Source: Doryteuthis pealeii (taxonomy: Eukaryota; Mollusca; Cephalopoda; Myopsida; Loliginidae). From it: DNA of 64,000 bases. Below the pieces are notes generated by a model that did no database searches, was not told the origin of the DNA, and saw only the letters and a list, made by a program, of their open reading frames with translations. The position numbers were made by a program, and so were the translations under genes. This document shows, piece by piece, positions 1 through 9,953 of the stretch (the first letter of the stretch is position 1; every line of letters begins with the position of its first letter). The stretch lies in NCBI GenBank assembly GCA_023376005.1, contig CM042145.1:63449321-63513320 (forward strand). The letters run 5' to 3'.

Positions 1-61
1 AACACGACCGGTGTCTTGTGATATCATTTTAGTATGTTTTTAAATTGAATTTTCATACGCT

Positions 62-62
<1 letters not shown>

Positions 63-105
<43 letters not shown>
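63..105. repeat. (TA)n microsatellite
   Basis: A pure TA dinucleotide run of about 40 bases. Many such arrays occur in the window, several directly at the 3' end of SINEs. Confidence 0.95.
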
Positions 106-107
<2 letters not shown>

Positions 108-437
108 GGCAGGAAAAGTGTCTCCTTTTTCCGGCCTACTCTGTGCAAACAAACTCCAAAGCACTCCCTCTATTTATTGGGAGACACTTTCAACCCTGTT
201 TCAACCTAGGGTTCATGCATACCCGCCTCTTTCCTTTTTTTTTTTTTTGTCCCCCTCTGGCTCACCCCCATTCGTTTCTTACAAAATTCTTGTACAATCT
301 GACTTTTATTCGTCACCGGTGTATCACTTGACAAGTACCAGTTCATGTAACCCCACCCATTTATTTTATATTTTATTCATTAATAAAATATTCTCCCAAA
401 TTACATATGATTCCTCCACTTTTAGTGTTATACATAC

Positions 438-501
<64 letters not shown>

Positions 502-765
502 CTGACACTCAAGTTAAAGAAAGTTAATGTATCAAAAAGAAGTTTAAATTCAATAGGTAAATTTACTATTTTATGCAAAATTTTGGGGTCATGCTTTTTG
601 GAGAAAGGTTTTCCTTTTTATCCCAATTAAAATCATCAAACAAATAGTCACAAGAAAAGATAAACCACCCCATGTATATGGATAATATTAAGATATTTAC
701 CAAGAATGAAAAAACAACTAGAGGCTACCAATTTACAAAATCACAAGATAAAGCATCAGAACTCT
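106..765. other. unassigned AT-rich sequence with (CATA/TA)n array
   Basis: No recognisable gene. It holds a poly-T run near 232-250 and a (CATA)n-(TA)n array at 430-497. The reading frame that crosses the array encodes mainly Ile-Tyr repeats and is a microsatellite translation. Confidence 0.7.
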
Positions 766-766
766 T

Positions 767-1018
767 GGAGAAATAGCTCAGTCGGTAGAGCGTTCGGCTA
801 GAAACCACAAGGTTCCTAGTTCGATACCGGTCCCCGCCAACTCAGCGTTATGAGTAGCACAGGGACCTGTGCGGTAAAGTAAGGAGCTGATGGTAGGTGT
901 GGCGCTCCACCTCAGATGCTAAAAACAATCTCCTTGGTCTAGCGCTATTGAAAAGGGGATAGACTCCCTCGCTGACTGGCTGATACCGACTTTAGGCCGC
1001 CCCGTCGACTTTACTTAC
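767..1018 (+). repeat. tRNA-derived SINE, family A
   Basis: The head (767-838) has a tRNA-like D-arm/A box reading GCTCAGTCGGTAGAGC and a B box near GTTCGATACC, resembling a Lys-type tRNA. The body contains GTGCGGTAAAGTAAGGAGC and ends in GGCCGCCCCGTCGAC followed by a T-rich tail. The same unit occurs at 5500-5735, 5950-6030, 48439-48697, 54352-54570, 55005-55237 and 60904-61163. tRNA-derived SINEs are well known from octopus. The acceptor stem is not intact, so this is not a working tRNA gene. Confidence 0.88.
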
Positions 1019-1128
1019 TTTTACCTGGGAATATTAGAAGTGGACACCAACAAACAAATAGAGATAAAAGAAAAAGTAAAAAGGAATACTTCAGAAAAAA
1101 AATCTATTAAAAAACCTAAATACATGGG
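1019..1128 (+). pseudogene. LINE reverse transcriptase C-terminal scrap
   Basis: Conceptual translation gives YLGILEVDTN followed by a Lys-rich stretch, matching the conserved Y-L-G-x-L-E-x-D-T motif downstream of the RT palm in mollusc non-LTR elements. The same motif recurs better preserved at 25,790. It is about 35 codons long, lacks catalytic residues, and lies directly after a SINE A tail. Confidence 0.55.
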
Positions 1129-1339
1129 TAGTCTACATCAATCAGCTCTGTGCGGATTGTGGATGCCATACAGAAGATCTGCTGGGGACAATAACCAATA
1201 GGGATAGGTGATGATGAGGAATAGTAATCTGAATTGAGAAAGTATAATGATTATTAATTCTAAATTTAAGTTAGAGTATTCTAATACAGAAGTATTAATT
1301 TAAATCCCATGACCATGTGCCATGATAGTAAGATATATA

Positions 1340-1419
1340 CAAACATTGGGTGGTTGGTTGGTTGGTTGGTTGGTTTTATCGCCTATCAACTCTGAGATCA
1401 TTTTAGGCTGAAGATGTTT
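1340..1419 (+). repeat. dispersed repeat R1, 5' part (interrupted)
   Basis: A (GGTT)n head followed by a segment matching the R1 consensus up to GAAGATGTTT. The remainder of the element resumes at 1943 after a solo LTR. Other R1 copies lie at 9519-9782, 19337-19675, 24003-24437, 27101-27455 and, inverted, 28573-28790. Confidence 0.8.
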
Positions 1420-1942
1420 TGTTGCATAGCCTTTCTTTGCTACTCTGAATCGTATACGTTGCTGGTATACTGCGGGTAGGTTAGTAGTCGGCGTAGAGAC
1501 TCAACACATGAGCATTGTAACAAACCTTAGTTTATTTCTTTACATTCTCTCGTGGTGGGTGGCGAGCTTGACAATGAAATGACCGAGGGTTGACAATGAC
1601 TGCTGCTGGGATCTGGCGATGTTCAGGTAAAGGGGTGGCTGGTGGCGTCTAACCGCCCTTAGCCATGGCAGTGCGTGACCGTGTCGGTCACTCTGTTATC
1701 TTTGCCGTCCGCTGTCTCTCTGGCTCTGTCGGGTCTGTTCACTACTGACCTCTGGCTTTTGTATTGACGATACGCCTACACATCTCTGCCCTTGATCTGA
1801 CAACCATCTCCGAACTTATTGTTTCCCATCCTTCCCCTGTTCGCTTTATCGGGAAAAAAGTCCTTTGTCATCTTTGTCATCCTTTCTTCGCTTTGTTTAA
1901 TCTAACCGGAAATTCATATTTCCGTTTGTACAATATCCAACA
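1420..1942 (+). mobile_element. solo LTR inserted in R1
   Basis: The 523-bp insert begins TGTTG and ends CAACA, so its ends are the inverted TG...CA dinucleotides expected of an LTR. It is flanked by the direct repeat GTTT (1416-1419 and 1943-1946), a 4-bp target duplication. The R1 repeat on both sides joins cleanly when the insert is removed, as judged against the uninterrupted copy at 9.5 kb. No gag/pol is present, so it looks like the product of LTR-LTR recombination. The internal 76-codon frame (1764-1994) crosses the right border and is not a gene. Confidence 0.75.
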
Positions 1943-2310
1943 GTTTTTGTTTTATTCATTCTTGTTGGGTATTCAAATTTTTTTGGTAAACTAATTTTTT
2001 TAAACACCTTTTTCTAAACTCATTTTTTGATTTATTTAACCTATAGATGGTACTACTACTCCAGGTCAGAATGGACCTGTGAGTAATGGCAATGAAGGGG
2101 TACTCCACACTCCCCAGAGTTCCAGAATTAGAACTTCACAACGAGATACAGTTTAGTGTCATACCCAGCACACTACCTTCTAAAACCTATACGATAAAAA
2201 CGTTTGGGGGTTTGCCATTAGAGTGTTATGGTTTGGACAATCATATAGGTGCTAGGGCTTGACATAACCAACTGATTGTTTTAAGGGGGCCTCTCTCTGT
2301 GTAACGCAGT
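1943..2310 (+). repeat. dispersed repeat R1, 3' part
   Basis: Continues R1 after the solo LTR: the hallmark CAACCC/ATAGATGG block, a region containing GAAGGGGTACTCCACA, and the terminal GGTGCTAGGGCTTGACAT block. No protein-coding content is seen. Its class is unknown; it could be a SINE-like or other non-autonomous element. Confidence 0.8.
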
Positions 2311-2609
2311 GATATATTCACAGTATCCAAAGCGATATAAGTAACGTGGCGGTATATTCACGGTACCAAAACGGATATATGTAACGTTCTTTATATGTTG
2401 CATAGCGGGTCTTGTCAACGTGCCTCCAAACTGACGACACTAAAAAGGTGTTCGGCACGTGGTGGTCATCTTGTTGATAAAAAAGTACAACGCGAGAAAT
2501 ATATCGTCACAAGCTGCTTATCTTTTATTTCCAGGGCTAGTCTCGTGGGCTGTGTCGGAGAGGAGGGAAGGCAGAGAGAAAGAGAGAGAGAACACTGTTA
2601 AATTACTGT

Positions 2610-2790
2610 ATCCCACACTAGGGACCAGAGGTCCGTCCATCCCCCTAGGCCTCAGAAAGCAAAAAGAGGCGGGTATTTTTCTTCGCCGTTCCATGTCACC
2701 ACATGACTTCCGGTTCCGGTCAACACCCGAAACTTCCGGTTGGCTTTCAATTCTCCATTCGGGGGGCCACACCCCGGTCAAACTCATGAT
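2610..2790 (+). repeat. promoter-like GC block shared with 63.4 kb
   Basis: A moderately GC-rich stretch with ACTTCCGG, CCGGTCAACAC and TTTCAATTC motifs. It aligns with 63,355-63,535 on the same strand and, truncated, with 46,430-46,500 inverted. ETS-like CTTCCGG cores and the dispersed copies suggest LTR promoter sequence. No element ends could be fixed. Confidence 0.5.
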
Positions 2791-2819
2791 AACCTGTTTT
2801 ATGTTCATCACTTTTTTTT

Positions 2820-3260
2820 AAGCCTTTACTATCTCTTATTTCTTCTTCCTCCTTTTCTAATAGTATTCCTTGCAAAACTCAGGACCTTCCATCTCGCTAC
2901 ATCTGACCACTCCATCTAATCTAAGTACGGACCAAAGTGGAGTGTTGCAGAGGTTTCTTGACCCCTACTGGATATGTAGATGTTAATAGAGATAATTATG
3001 TATTGTATCTCTACACCCCAAAATACAGAAAATACCATTTCTTCTATTAAGCAAATTTTATTTACACATTTTAACCCTTTCATTTTTTTTACAATTGTTT
3101 ATCTTACATAATCTTATTGACACTTCCTCTTGGAATTATTCAGGCAAAATATTTAAAAATAAAAAATTCAGGACCAAGTAATTAAGAGTATCAAAATTTC
3201 TTTTACTCCCTCTCGCACATTCTTATTAATTTGATGGGAAATAGAAGTAATTAGAATTTA
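2820..3260. other. unassigned AT-rich sequence
   Basis: No ORF, tRNA-like fold or repeat that I can name. Pyrimidine-rich at 2820-2870, otherwise AT-rich spacer. Confidence 0.5.
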
Positions 3261-3264
3261 ATAC

Positions 3265-3541
3265 ACACTAACGCACAAACACATATAATAGCTATAGTTT
3301 AATACACACATGGTTGTTGTAATTAAAGTTTAACGCACACACAGAACTGGAGTAATTATAATTCAATACATATACACACACAGTACGAGTGATTGGGATT
3401 TAACACGAACACATCATATGTGTATACACATACACACACACACAGTTGAAGTAATTGTAATTTAATACTCACACATCATATGTCCACACGCACTCTCACC
3501 CAGAGTTGGAGTAATAATAATTTAACACACATATCATATGT

Positions 3542-3580
<39 letters not shown>

Positions 3581-3780
3581 GATACACACACACACACACA
3601 ACACACACACACACACACACAACACACACACACAGAGTTGGAGTAATTAGGATTTAATACATATGAACACACTGTAATTATAATTGAAATTATAATTATA
3701 ATTTCACACACACACACACACGCACACACACAAATGCACACACACACATGTGCAAACACACAAAACATGCACAAGCACAT
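3265..3780. repeat. CA-rich minisatellite
   Basis: Irregular tandem units of about 65-80 bp built from GTTGGAGTAATTATAATTTA followed by ATACACACATCATATGTG and (CA)n. At least five units are visible before the array degenerates into (CA)n at 3541-3630 and 3705-3750. The 119-codon minus frame here is a Cys/Val repeat translated from (CA)n and is not a gene. Confidence 0.75.
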
Positions 3781-3800
3781 TATGCATATACACATGCACT

Positions 3801-4074
3801 GGTAATTTTCACCTTTAGTTGTTAAAATTCCTAGCATAAAATTGTGCGTGCGCATTATCTGAAATGAACCTAATTGTTATTAAGAACACATTTTATCATA
3901 TTTTTGTGTTAAAGCATGCAGTTGGATTGTTTTCGAAAAAGTTTCTAAAGATTTGTTTATTTCGCATGGAGACTTTCAAAATAGCTACCAGTTTAGTTCA
4001 AAGTGAAAGTCAAGGGAGGTTACTCTAATTGCCTTATTTGATAGGAATTTTTACAACTAAAGGTGAAAATTACC
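3801..4074. mobile_element. MITE with ~30-bp TIRs and 8-bp flanking duplication
   Basis: The 274-bp element starts GGTAATTTTCACC and ends with the inverse GGTGAAAATTACC; the inverted ends extend about 30 bp with small differences. It is flanked by CATGCACT (3793-3800) and CATGCATT (4075-4082), an 8-bp near-identical duplication typical of hAT-type insertion. The inside shares GTGCGTGCGCATTATCTGAA with the palindrome at 28,791-29,184, so both belong to one family. No transposase is present. Confidence 0.75.
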
Positions 4075-4289
4075 CATGCATTCACACACATATGCCTGAT
4101 AAATATTTATATTTAAAAAATATTTTTAACCACAAAACATCCATGTTTATATTTGCAAGTGTCAATCACCTGTCAATGATATGATTTCTTGTCATGTTAA
4201 CAAATTCCCCTGTTGGCCTCATTATTTCATAATAAACAATTATTACATAATACCTTTGTCATAATCTATTAGATCATTTTGTTGGGGTA

Positions 4290-4380
4290 CCTCATGTGGT
4301 GTAATGGTAAAGAAGCTAGATTAGCAGACCATTGTTAGTGGTGAAATTCAAATTCTGGAACTCTGATATTAACTTATCCA
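4290..4380 (+). repeat. tRNA-like SINE fragment (third type)
   Basis: Has an A-box-like GTGGTGTAATGG followed about 45 bp later by a B-box-like AAATTCAAATTCTGG. A related sequence with a better B box (GAATTCGATTC) lies at 45,635-45,715. Short and decayed. Confidence 0.45.
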
Positions 4381-4429
4381 ATCTCTAAGAAAAATAATGG
4401 TACAAATTCACAATAGTGCGCAAGAGATA

Positions 4430-4590
4430 TTATCATATCATTAGAATTGCATTTTATGTATAAATAGCATTAGATTATGGAAACTCCCATGGTAGCCCAA
4501 CACTAACCTTAACATTAACTCTAACCCTAACACTTACCCTAACCCTAGTGTCTCATAGGTTTCGGGTTTTTCCATGTAATAAAATGTAAT
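4430..4590 (+). repeat. dispersed repeat with telomere-like CCCTAA units
   Basis: The TATAAATAGCATTAGATTATGG block is followed by degenerate CTAACCCTAA-type hexamers (4503-4547). A second copy of the block, with a more degenerate CCTAA tract, occurs at 5353-5485 and a partial one at 5275-5320. The hexamers resemble the TTAGGG telomere repeat of animals on the opposite strand. Confidence 0.6.
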
Positions 4591-4918
4591 TTTTTTTTTA
4601 GTACCAAAATCCTGAACCTTCCTTAATCTTGTATGGAGACAAAAATAATAGTCTTCCTTAAATTTTGGGTGTGATTTCCCATGTGACCTGTCCATTAGTC
4701 ACTTGATGATTTACTCCCTTAAAACTTTCTCTTTGGTCCTTTTTCATCAAACAGATAAGATCTATCTCTACACAGTCTTAGCTAAAGGAGCAAAAAAGAC
4801 ATGTTTCTTTTCTATTCATAGAACGGAATAGAGACTATTGTCTCCAATTTTCTCACCATTTATTACACCTCACCATGAAAACCATTGAAGACACTGTAAG
4901 TCTTTTATAATCGTTTGG

Positions 4919-5210
4919 AAGTGCGTGGTGCAATGGTTAAAGTCATGGGAAATGGACTCGTCGCCCCGAGTTCAAATCCTGGACATGTTAATTACATTTC
5001 ACTTAGCGCTAATACCCTTGGGAAAGGTATGAATCCTACTCTCCCTCCAGCTATGGGTAAATAGCAGGGCAGACTGGACTCTTTAACCATGGCTAGGTAA
5101 CCAGTCTAGGAGAAGGAAAACTCTGAGTTCAAACCTGTTAAACTCCGCTTAAGAAATTGACCTTGTGTCACATCCTGCTCATGCGGAGGTGTTGGTAAAT
5201 ATATATAATC
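4919..5210 (+). repeat. tRNA-derived SINE, family B
   Basis: The head reads GTGGTGCAATGGTTAAAG (A box) and CGAGTTCAAATCCTGG (B box). The body carries GGGAAAGGTATGAATCC, GTCTAGGAGAAGGAAAACTC and CGCTTAAGAAATTGACC, ending near a short (TA)n. Well-matched copies lie at 21,183-21,470, 47,368-47,660, 61,950-62,243, 46,552-46,805 and 62,815-63,068; partial ones at 11,915, 15,972 and 22,882. Confidence 0.88.
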
Positions 5211-5499
5211 ATTTTCTGGTACCTTTTCATCACAATTTGTTTGTCCATGAGGCACACATTTAGAATAGCGCGAAAGATATAATATCATTAGAATCACATT
5301 TTACATATAAATAGCATTAGAGGTACAAATGTAGAAATGCGTGCAACAGATAATATCATTAGAATCGCATTTTATGTATAAATAGCATTATCTTATGGAT
5401 ACTCGCAAAGTAGCCTAACTGTAACTCTTACCCTAATCGTAACATCTCAAAGAATTACGGATATTATATGTAAGGAAACGTAATGCTTTTTATACATAA

Positions 5500-5735
5500 G
5501 TCGTCGGGGCGGCCTAATGTCGGTATCAGCCAATCAGCGAGGGAGTCTATCCCCTTTTCACTAGCACTAGACCAAGGAGATTGGTTTTTGCATCTGAGGT
5601 GGAGCACAACACCTACCATCAGCTCCTTACTTTACCGCACAGATCCCTGTGCTACTCATATGCTGAGTTGGCGAGGGCCGGTATCGAACTAGGAACCTTG
5701 TGGTTTCAAGTCGAACGCTCTACTGACTGATAATC
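5500..5735 (-). repeat. tRNA-derived SINE, family A
   Basis: Inverted copy of the unit at 767-1018: body GTCGGGGCGGCC first, then the tRNA-like head with GAACTAGGAACCTTG and the D-arm CTCTACTGACTGA. The A box is slightly decayed. Confidence 0.85.
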
Positions 5736-5949
5736 CAATGATATTATCTCTTGTGCGCTATTATGTATTAGTAGCGTTCAAGGAACATTATGTACTATTA
5801 AGCTGTTTTGGACATATGTATTATATTATTTTGGTGTTACATGTTCTATAAATCAAACATACACATTCACATTGCTCATGCGAATTGTTTGTCTTTCCAA
5901 ACCGAATATTTATGGTTAGTGTATCCATGGATGCACTAATGCATTATAA

Positions 5950-6030
5950 GCTCCTTACTTTACCGCAAAGATCCTGTGCTACTCATACGCTGAGTTGGCG
6001 AGGGCCGGTATCGAACTAGGAACCTTGTTG
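5950..6030 (-). repeat. SINE A, partial
   Basis: An 80-bp piece containing CTTACTTTACCGCA and the B-box region GGTATCGAACTAGG. Both ends are truncated relative to the copy 250 bp upstream. Confidence 0.75.
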
Positions 6031-6116
6031 GTTATAAACTAATAATACCAACTATTCTTCCAATCTTTTCAAATATCTTATTTTTTATATAAATGCACAA
6101 GGTGGCAATGCCGAAG

Positions 6117-6475
6117 GTCTGGTGAGTCTAGAGAGAACCTTCATTATTATTACTCCCAGGTCCACTCTTAACCGTTATAATACCTATTAGGGTTACATAG
6201 ATCTGTTGGAAAATTACTACTACTACTACTACTACTTGCTTTCCATCGTATCTGATGATAACACCACGCGAATCATTTTCCTCCAATCTATGGAGGTCTG
6301 GTGAGTCTAGAGAGAACCTTCATTATTATTACTCCCAGGTCTACTCTTAACCGTTATAATACCTATTAGGGTTACATAGATCTGTTGGAAAATTACTACT
6401 ACTACTACTACTACTACTACTTGCTTTCCATCGTATCCATTGATAACACCACGCGAATCATTTTCCTCCAATTTA
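6117..6475 (-). repeat. tandemly duplicated LINE 3' end
   Basis: Two direct copies (about 6117-6292 and 6293-6475) share GGTCTGGTGAGTCTAGAGAG, an (ACT)n tract of different length and GATAACACCACGCGAATCA. On the minus strand this is the 3' end of the LINE at 6480-8345, so the 3' end was duplicated after or during insertion. Confidence 0.75.
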
Positions 6476-8345
6476 ATCAGTCTCTGGTTGCGTCTTGCCA
6501 ACTCCTTATGGGGATATTCAAGTCCTTCAGGTTTCTCTTGATGCTGTCTTTGTATTTGAGCTTTGGTCTACCGATCCTACGTGATCCCTCTCTCAGTTGA
6601 GAGTATAGAATCTGCTTTGGTAGTCTGTTATCCCCAAGTCTGTTTAAGTGACCAGCTCATCTCAGGTTGCGTTGGACAAGTATTTCATGCATGATAGGGA
6701 GTCCAGTTCTCTTCAGGATGGTCCTGGTTGAAACATGTTGCCACCACCTGACATTTAACATGCTGCGCAAGTGACACATGTAGTAGACATGTAGTCTATG
6801 GGCATCTGCTTTGTATATCGTCCAGCCTTCTGCACCGTACAGGAGGGTTGAGAGAACTATGGCGCGGTATACTTCACATTTAGTTTTCAAGGAGATATCT
6901 CTGTTGAACCAGACTCGCCTCTTCAGCCGACCAAATACTTTGGAAGCATTTGAAATTCGGAGATCAAGCTCTGCATTGAGTCTATTGTTGATGGCAACTG
7001 TGGAGCCCAGGTACCTGAATGTATTTACCTGAGCTAGAGTCTGATCTTCTATCCTTATGTCTTTTCAGTCCGTCTGCACCAGGGGACTTTCCGTTATGGA
7101 GCATGGAGATTGTGTTGTATACCCTTCTTTACTTTCTTTATTCTTCTGCTGTTCATCTTTTCTATCTTATGTTCTTTTTCTAGCATCTGGACTTCGTCTT
7201 GGTGGTCAGTCACACTTAACTCATTTCTTCTTCTTCATCAGTCTTGTTACCAAGACATTCACCAACCACAAAACCGTGTTATTTTCGTAAGCATTTTATT
7301 TACTTAACTAACATTTCATTTAACTAAACATCTGACTAACATAGCGCGCGTATGCAGTGAGTTCCAGTTAAGGCAGTACATCTCTGCCCGACGTCCAAAC
7401 TGAAACTGAGGACCCAACCAGGTCCCACTTGACTTCACGTATTTCGCGGGCTTTCTGTACTATTCCATGGAAAGTCCCGCCCGTGATATGAAAAGAGCCT
7501 TCCCTTTAGAAATACAGGGGATTGACAATAATCTTATGCAACCGCATAGATTATGTAACAATTGCCCTTCTCACCTCGTCCAGGTTTTGACATTTACTCA
7601 TCCAGTGCTGGGTTGGTTGTTGTTCAATTTTGTCCACTACATGTTGATCCACAGTCGACAGTTCATTGAGCAGTGTGGAAAAGTTGTGAGAAGGTCGCTC
7701 TTCTCTGTGAGAAGTGTTTTATTGTCAAGAGCCAGCAGTTTGTCTGGGTGGTTCCCTCTTGGATCTCATACAGCTCTCATGCTCTGGTAAAAACCTTTGG
7801 AGTCACATGAGTCTGCGAGACTTTGGAGTTTGGCCGCTTTTGTCGTCCACCATTTATTTTTAGTTCTCTACATCTCCGTTGGAGGAGTTGACAGCAGGCT
7901 TTATATCTGGATCTGGAAGTCATTGTGATCCTACCAAGTATGTTAGATGTGGTTGTCAATGAGTTCTCCTAATTCCATGCTGTTTTCGTCAAACCAGTCC
8001 TTGTACTTTCTTTTTATAGTGCCGAGTTTCTCTCTGGATACTTCGTAGACGATTGATTTAAAGCTGTTCCATTTTGTCTCTACAGTACCGGGTATAACCT
8101 CAGTTAGTCTCTCGTTCAGATCGGCTTCTAGGTCCTCCCTGACGTTCTTGATCTTAATCCTGCTGGTATCTAGTTTCTTGGTTGGGACTTTGACTTTTTT
8201 CTTTTTCTAACTCACTCGTAGCCTGGTGGTGAGTTTGATCATGACATGGTCAGTATTGCAGTTGGTACCTCTCATTGCTCTTGTGTCTAGAAAATCTGGT
8301 AAATCACGCTGACGTGTGATGATTTAGTCGATGAGGCGCCAATGT
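6420..8345 (-). pseudogene. RTE-like non-LTR retrotransposon remnant
   Basis: Read on the minus strand, pieces appear in the order expected of an endonuclease-reverse transcriptase. First comes the end of the APE-type endonuclease with HWRLID and CNTDHVMIK (about 8345-8220). A charged linker follows (8215-7800), then WWTTKAAKLQSLADS (about 7845). The RT thumb/C-terminal part carries FRYLGSTVAI, VLSTLLYGAEGWT (6657-6890 in one open frame), LRWAGHLNRLGD and RRIGRPKLKYKD. Stops and frameshifts interrupt nearly every piece. No YADD/FADD palm box is seen between 7450 and 7100, so the catalytic core is lost. Clade assignment is tentative. Confidence 0.8.
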
Positions 8346-8594
8346 TTGGATCCTGGATGCATCCAGGATTTTTAATGAATTTCCTTGTGTTTGAAACAGG
8401 TGTTTATGGTTTGAAAATTATTAGTATTATATTGGAATATTTGATAGCATATAACTGTGTGCAAATTATTTGCATTAAGAATAATTACTTGGAGCAATAA
8501 TTATTTACAGAGGATTATTATTAGTTACTTGAAACCATATAACTGTATGAAAAGTATTATCAGTTACTTGAAACCATACAGAAAAAGAAAAAAA

Positions 8595-8985
8595 TTCGGT
8601 ATTAAATAATCCAACAAGGGTTACATGCTGTAAAACCAACCGAAATAATAAAAAAGGAGTGATTTCGCTATTGAAAAACCTAACAAGGATTGTCATGTCG
8701 TAATCCCCAACCACCGAAAAATGGAAAATATCGGTATTAAATAACCCAACAAGCATTTGCATGTCGTAAAACCAACCAACCCATATAAAATGGAACATTT
8801 TGATATTAAATAACCCGACAAGGGTTGGCATGTCGTAAAATTAACAGCCCTACCAAAAAGGGAAAATTTTAGGTATTAAATAACCCAACATGCCGTAAAA
8901 CCAACCAGCCTACCCATAAGAGAAAATTTCGGTACTAAATAACCCAACAAGTGTTGGCATGTCGTAAAACCAACCAAGCTAACCC
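8595..8985 (-). repeat. tandem array of ~70-bp units derived from R1
   Basis: Six imperfect units, each with TCGGTATTAAATAACCCAAC then GGCATGTCGTAAAACCAACC. The inverse of this sequence is the head of repeat R1 (GGTTTTACGGCATGTCAACC ... GGGTTATTTTAT), present intact 500 bp downstream at 9519. The array is therefore a local amplification of the R1 head. The 108-codon minus frame through it is a repeat translation. Confidence 0.8.
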
Positions 8986-9518
8986 TTTTCCACTCAGATG
9001 TTTTCTATCATCAGCTTCGTATAGATTTAATTTCTAAATCCCTAGGTGACTTTTGTGACAACCTGTACAACAATAAATGCGTTGTTTCTATTATTTTGAA
9101 TAAACTCAACAACACAAATTGCATTAATTGTAGATTTATAACAACGAAACCATTTGAATTCTGTCACTCGTGGCTAATAAATTCCCAGACTTTTTACAAT
9201 GATGACCGATGTCACTTTAACATTGCTACTTTAACATTAGTAGCACGAAAATATTGTAGCAGTCAGGTGAAGAATGATTTCATTAAAACATAATGAGATT
9301 ATCATACGTTGGTCACTGATATTGTGATTATTGATGCATTAGATTAGAATTGGGTGGGGTGAATATCTTAACCTTCAGATGCCTAGCAAGAAAAACAGAC
9401 GGGCAGTTTGGCTGACTTGTATGGTTGAGCAACACTTAGCGAACTGTTATAATTATGGCAAAATTAAATCGCTGGAAATTATATTCTTGAGGAGACTTGA
9501 AGAAATATATATTTATTT

Positions 9519-9782
9519 GGTTGGTTGGTTAGTTGGTTGGTTTTTACGGCATGTCAACCTTTGTTGGGTTATTTTATACCGAAGATGTTTTGTTTTATTC
9601 ATTCTTGATGGGTATTCAACGTTCTTCCAAACCCGATCTCTAAAACTCATTTTTTAACCTATTTTTTCTATTCAACCCATAGATGGGACCCTAACAGGTG
9701 CTAACGCTTTGGGCCAGAGTGGACCTGAGAGTAATGGTGATAAAGGGGTACTCCAGACTCCCCCAAACTCCAGAATTAAAGG
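9519..9782 (+). repeat. dispersed repeat R1
   Basis: (GGTT)n head, GGCATGTCAACC...GGGTTATTTTAT near-palindrome, CATAGATGGGACCCTAACAG block and GAAGTACTCC-type body. The 3' end is truncated relative to the 24-kb copy. Confidence 0.8.
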
Positions 9783-9906
9783 GCACGGGTAACATCATGT
9801 GGACGCATGTAAATGATCCCTGCTAAGTCAGTTTGAGATTAAATTCTCTTTAATCCAACCTTCACTTTTATATTTTATTTTTATCCCCCTTTCATCACCT
9901 CTATCG

Positions 9907-9907
<1 letters not shown>

Positions 9908-9950
<43 letters not shown>
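9908..9950. repeat. (TA)n at the 3' end of a SINE
   Basis: Pure TA run abutting the minus-strand 3' end of the tRNA/hammerhead SINE that follows. Confidence 0.9.

Positions 9951-9953
<3 letters not shown>

Noticed and set aside
884..930. GCUGAUGG in the body of SINE A as a possible hammerhead core
   Set aside because: The conserved A9 is G and there is no GAAA after a stem at the right distance in any copy.
3496..3855. 119-codon Cys/Val-rich frame
   Set aside because: Translation of (CA)n; no gene.
7069..7096. GKSPGADG-like reading as an RT motif in the 6.4-8.3 kb LINE
   Set aside because: It is in a different frame from the flanking RT segments, and the correct frame gives the usual pre-thumb linker; coincidence.
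7057..7307. Hydrophobic plus-strand frames as a membrane protein
   Set aside because: They lie antisense within the decayed LINE and reflect its base composition.
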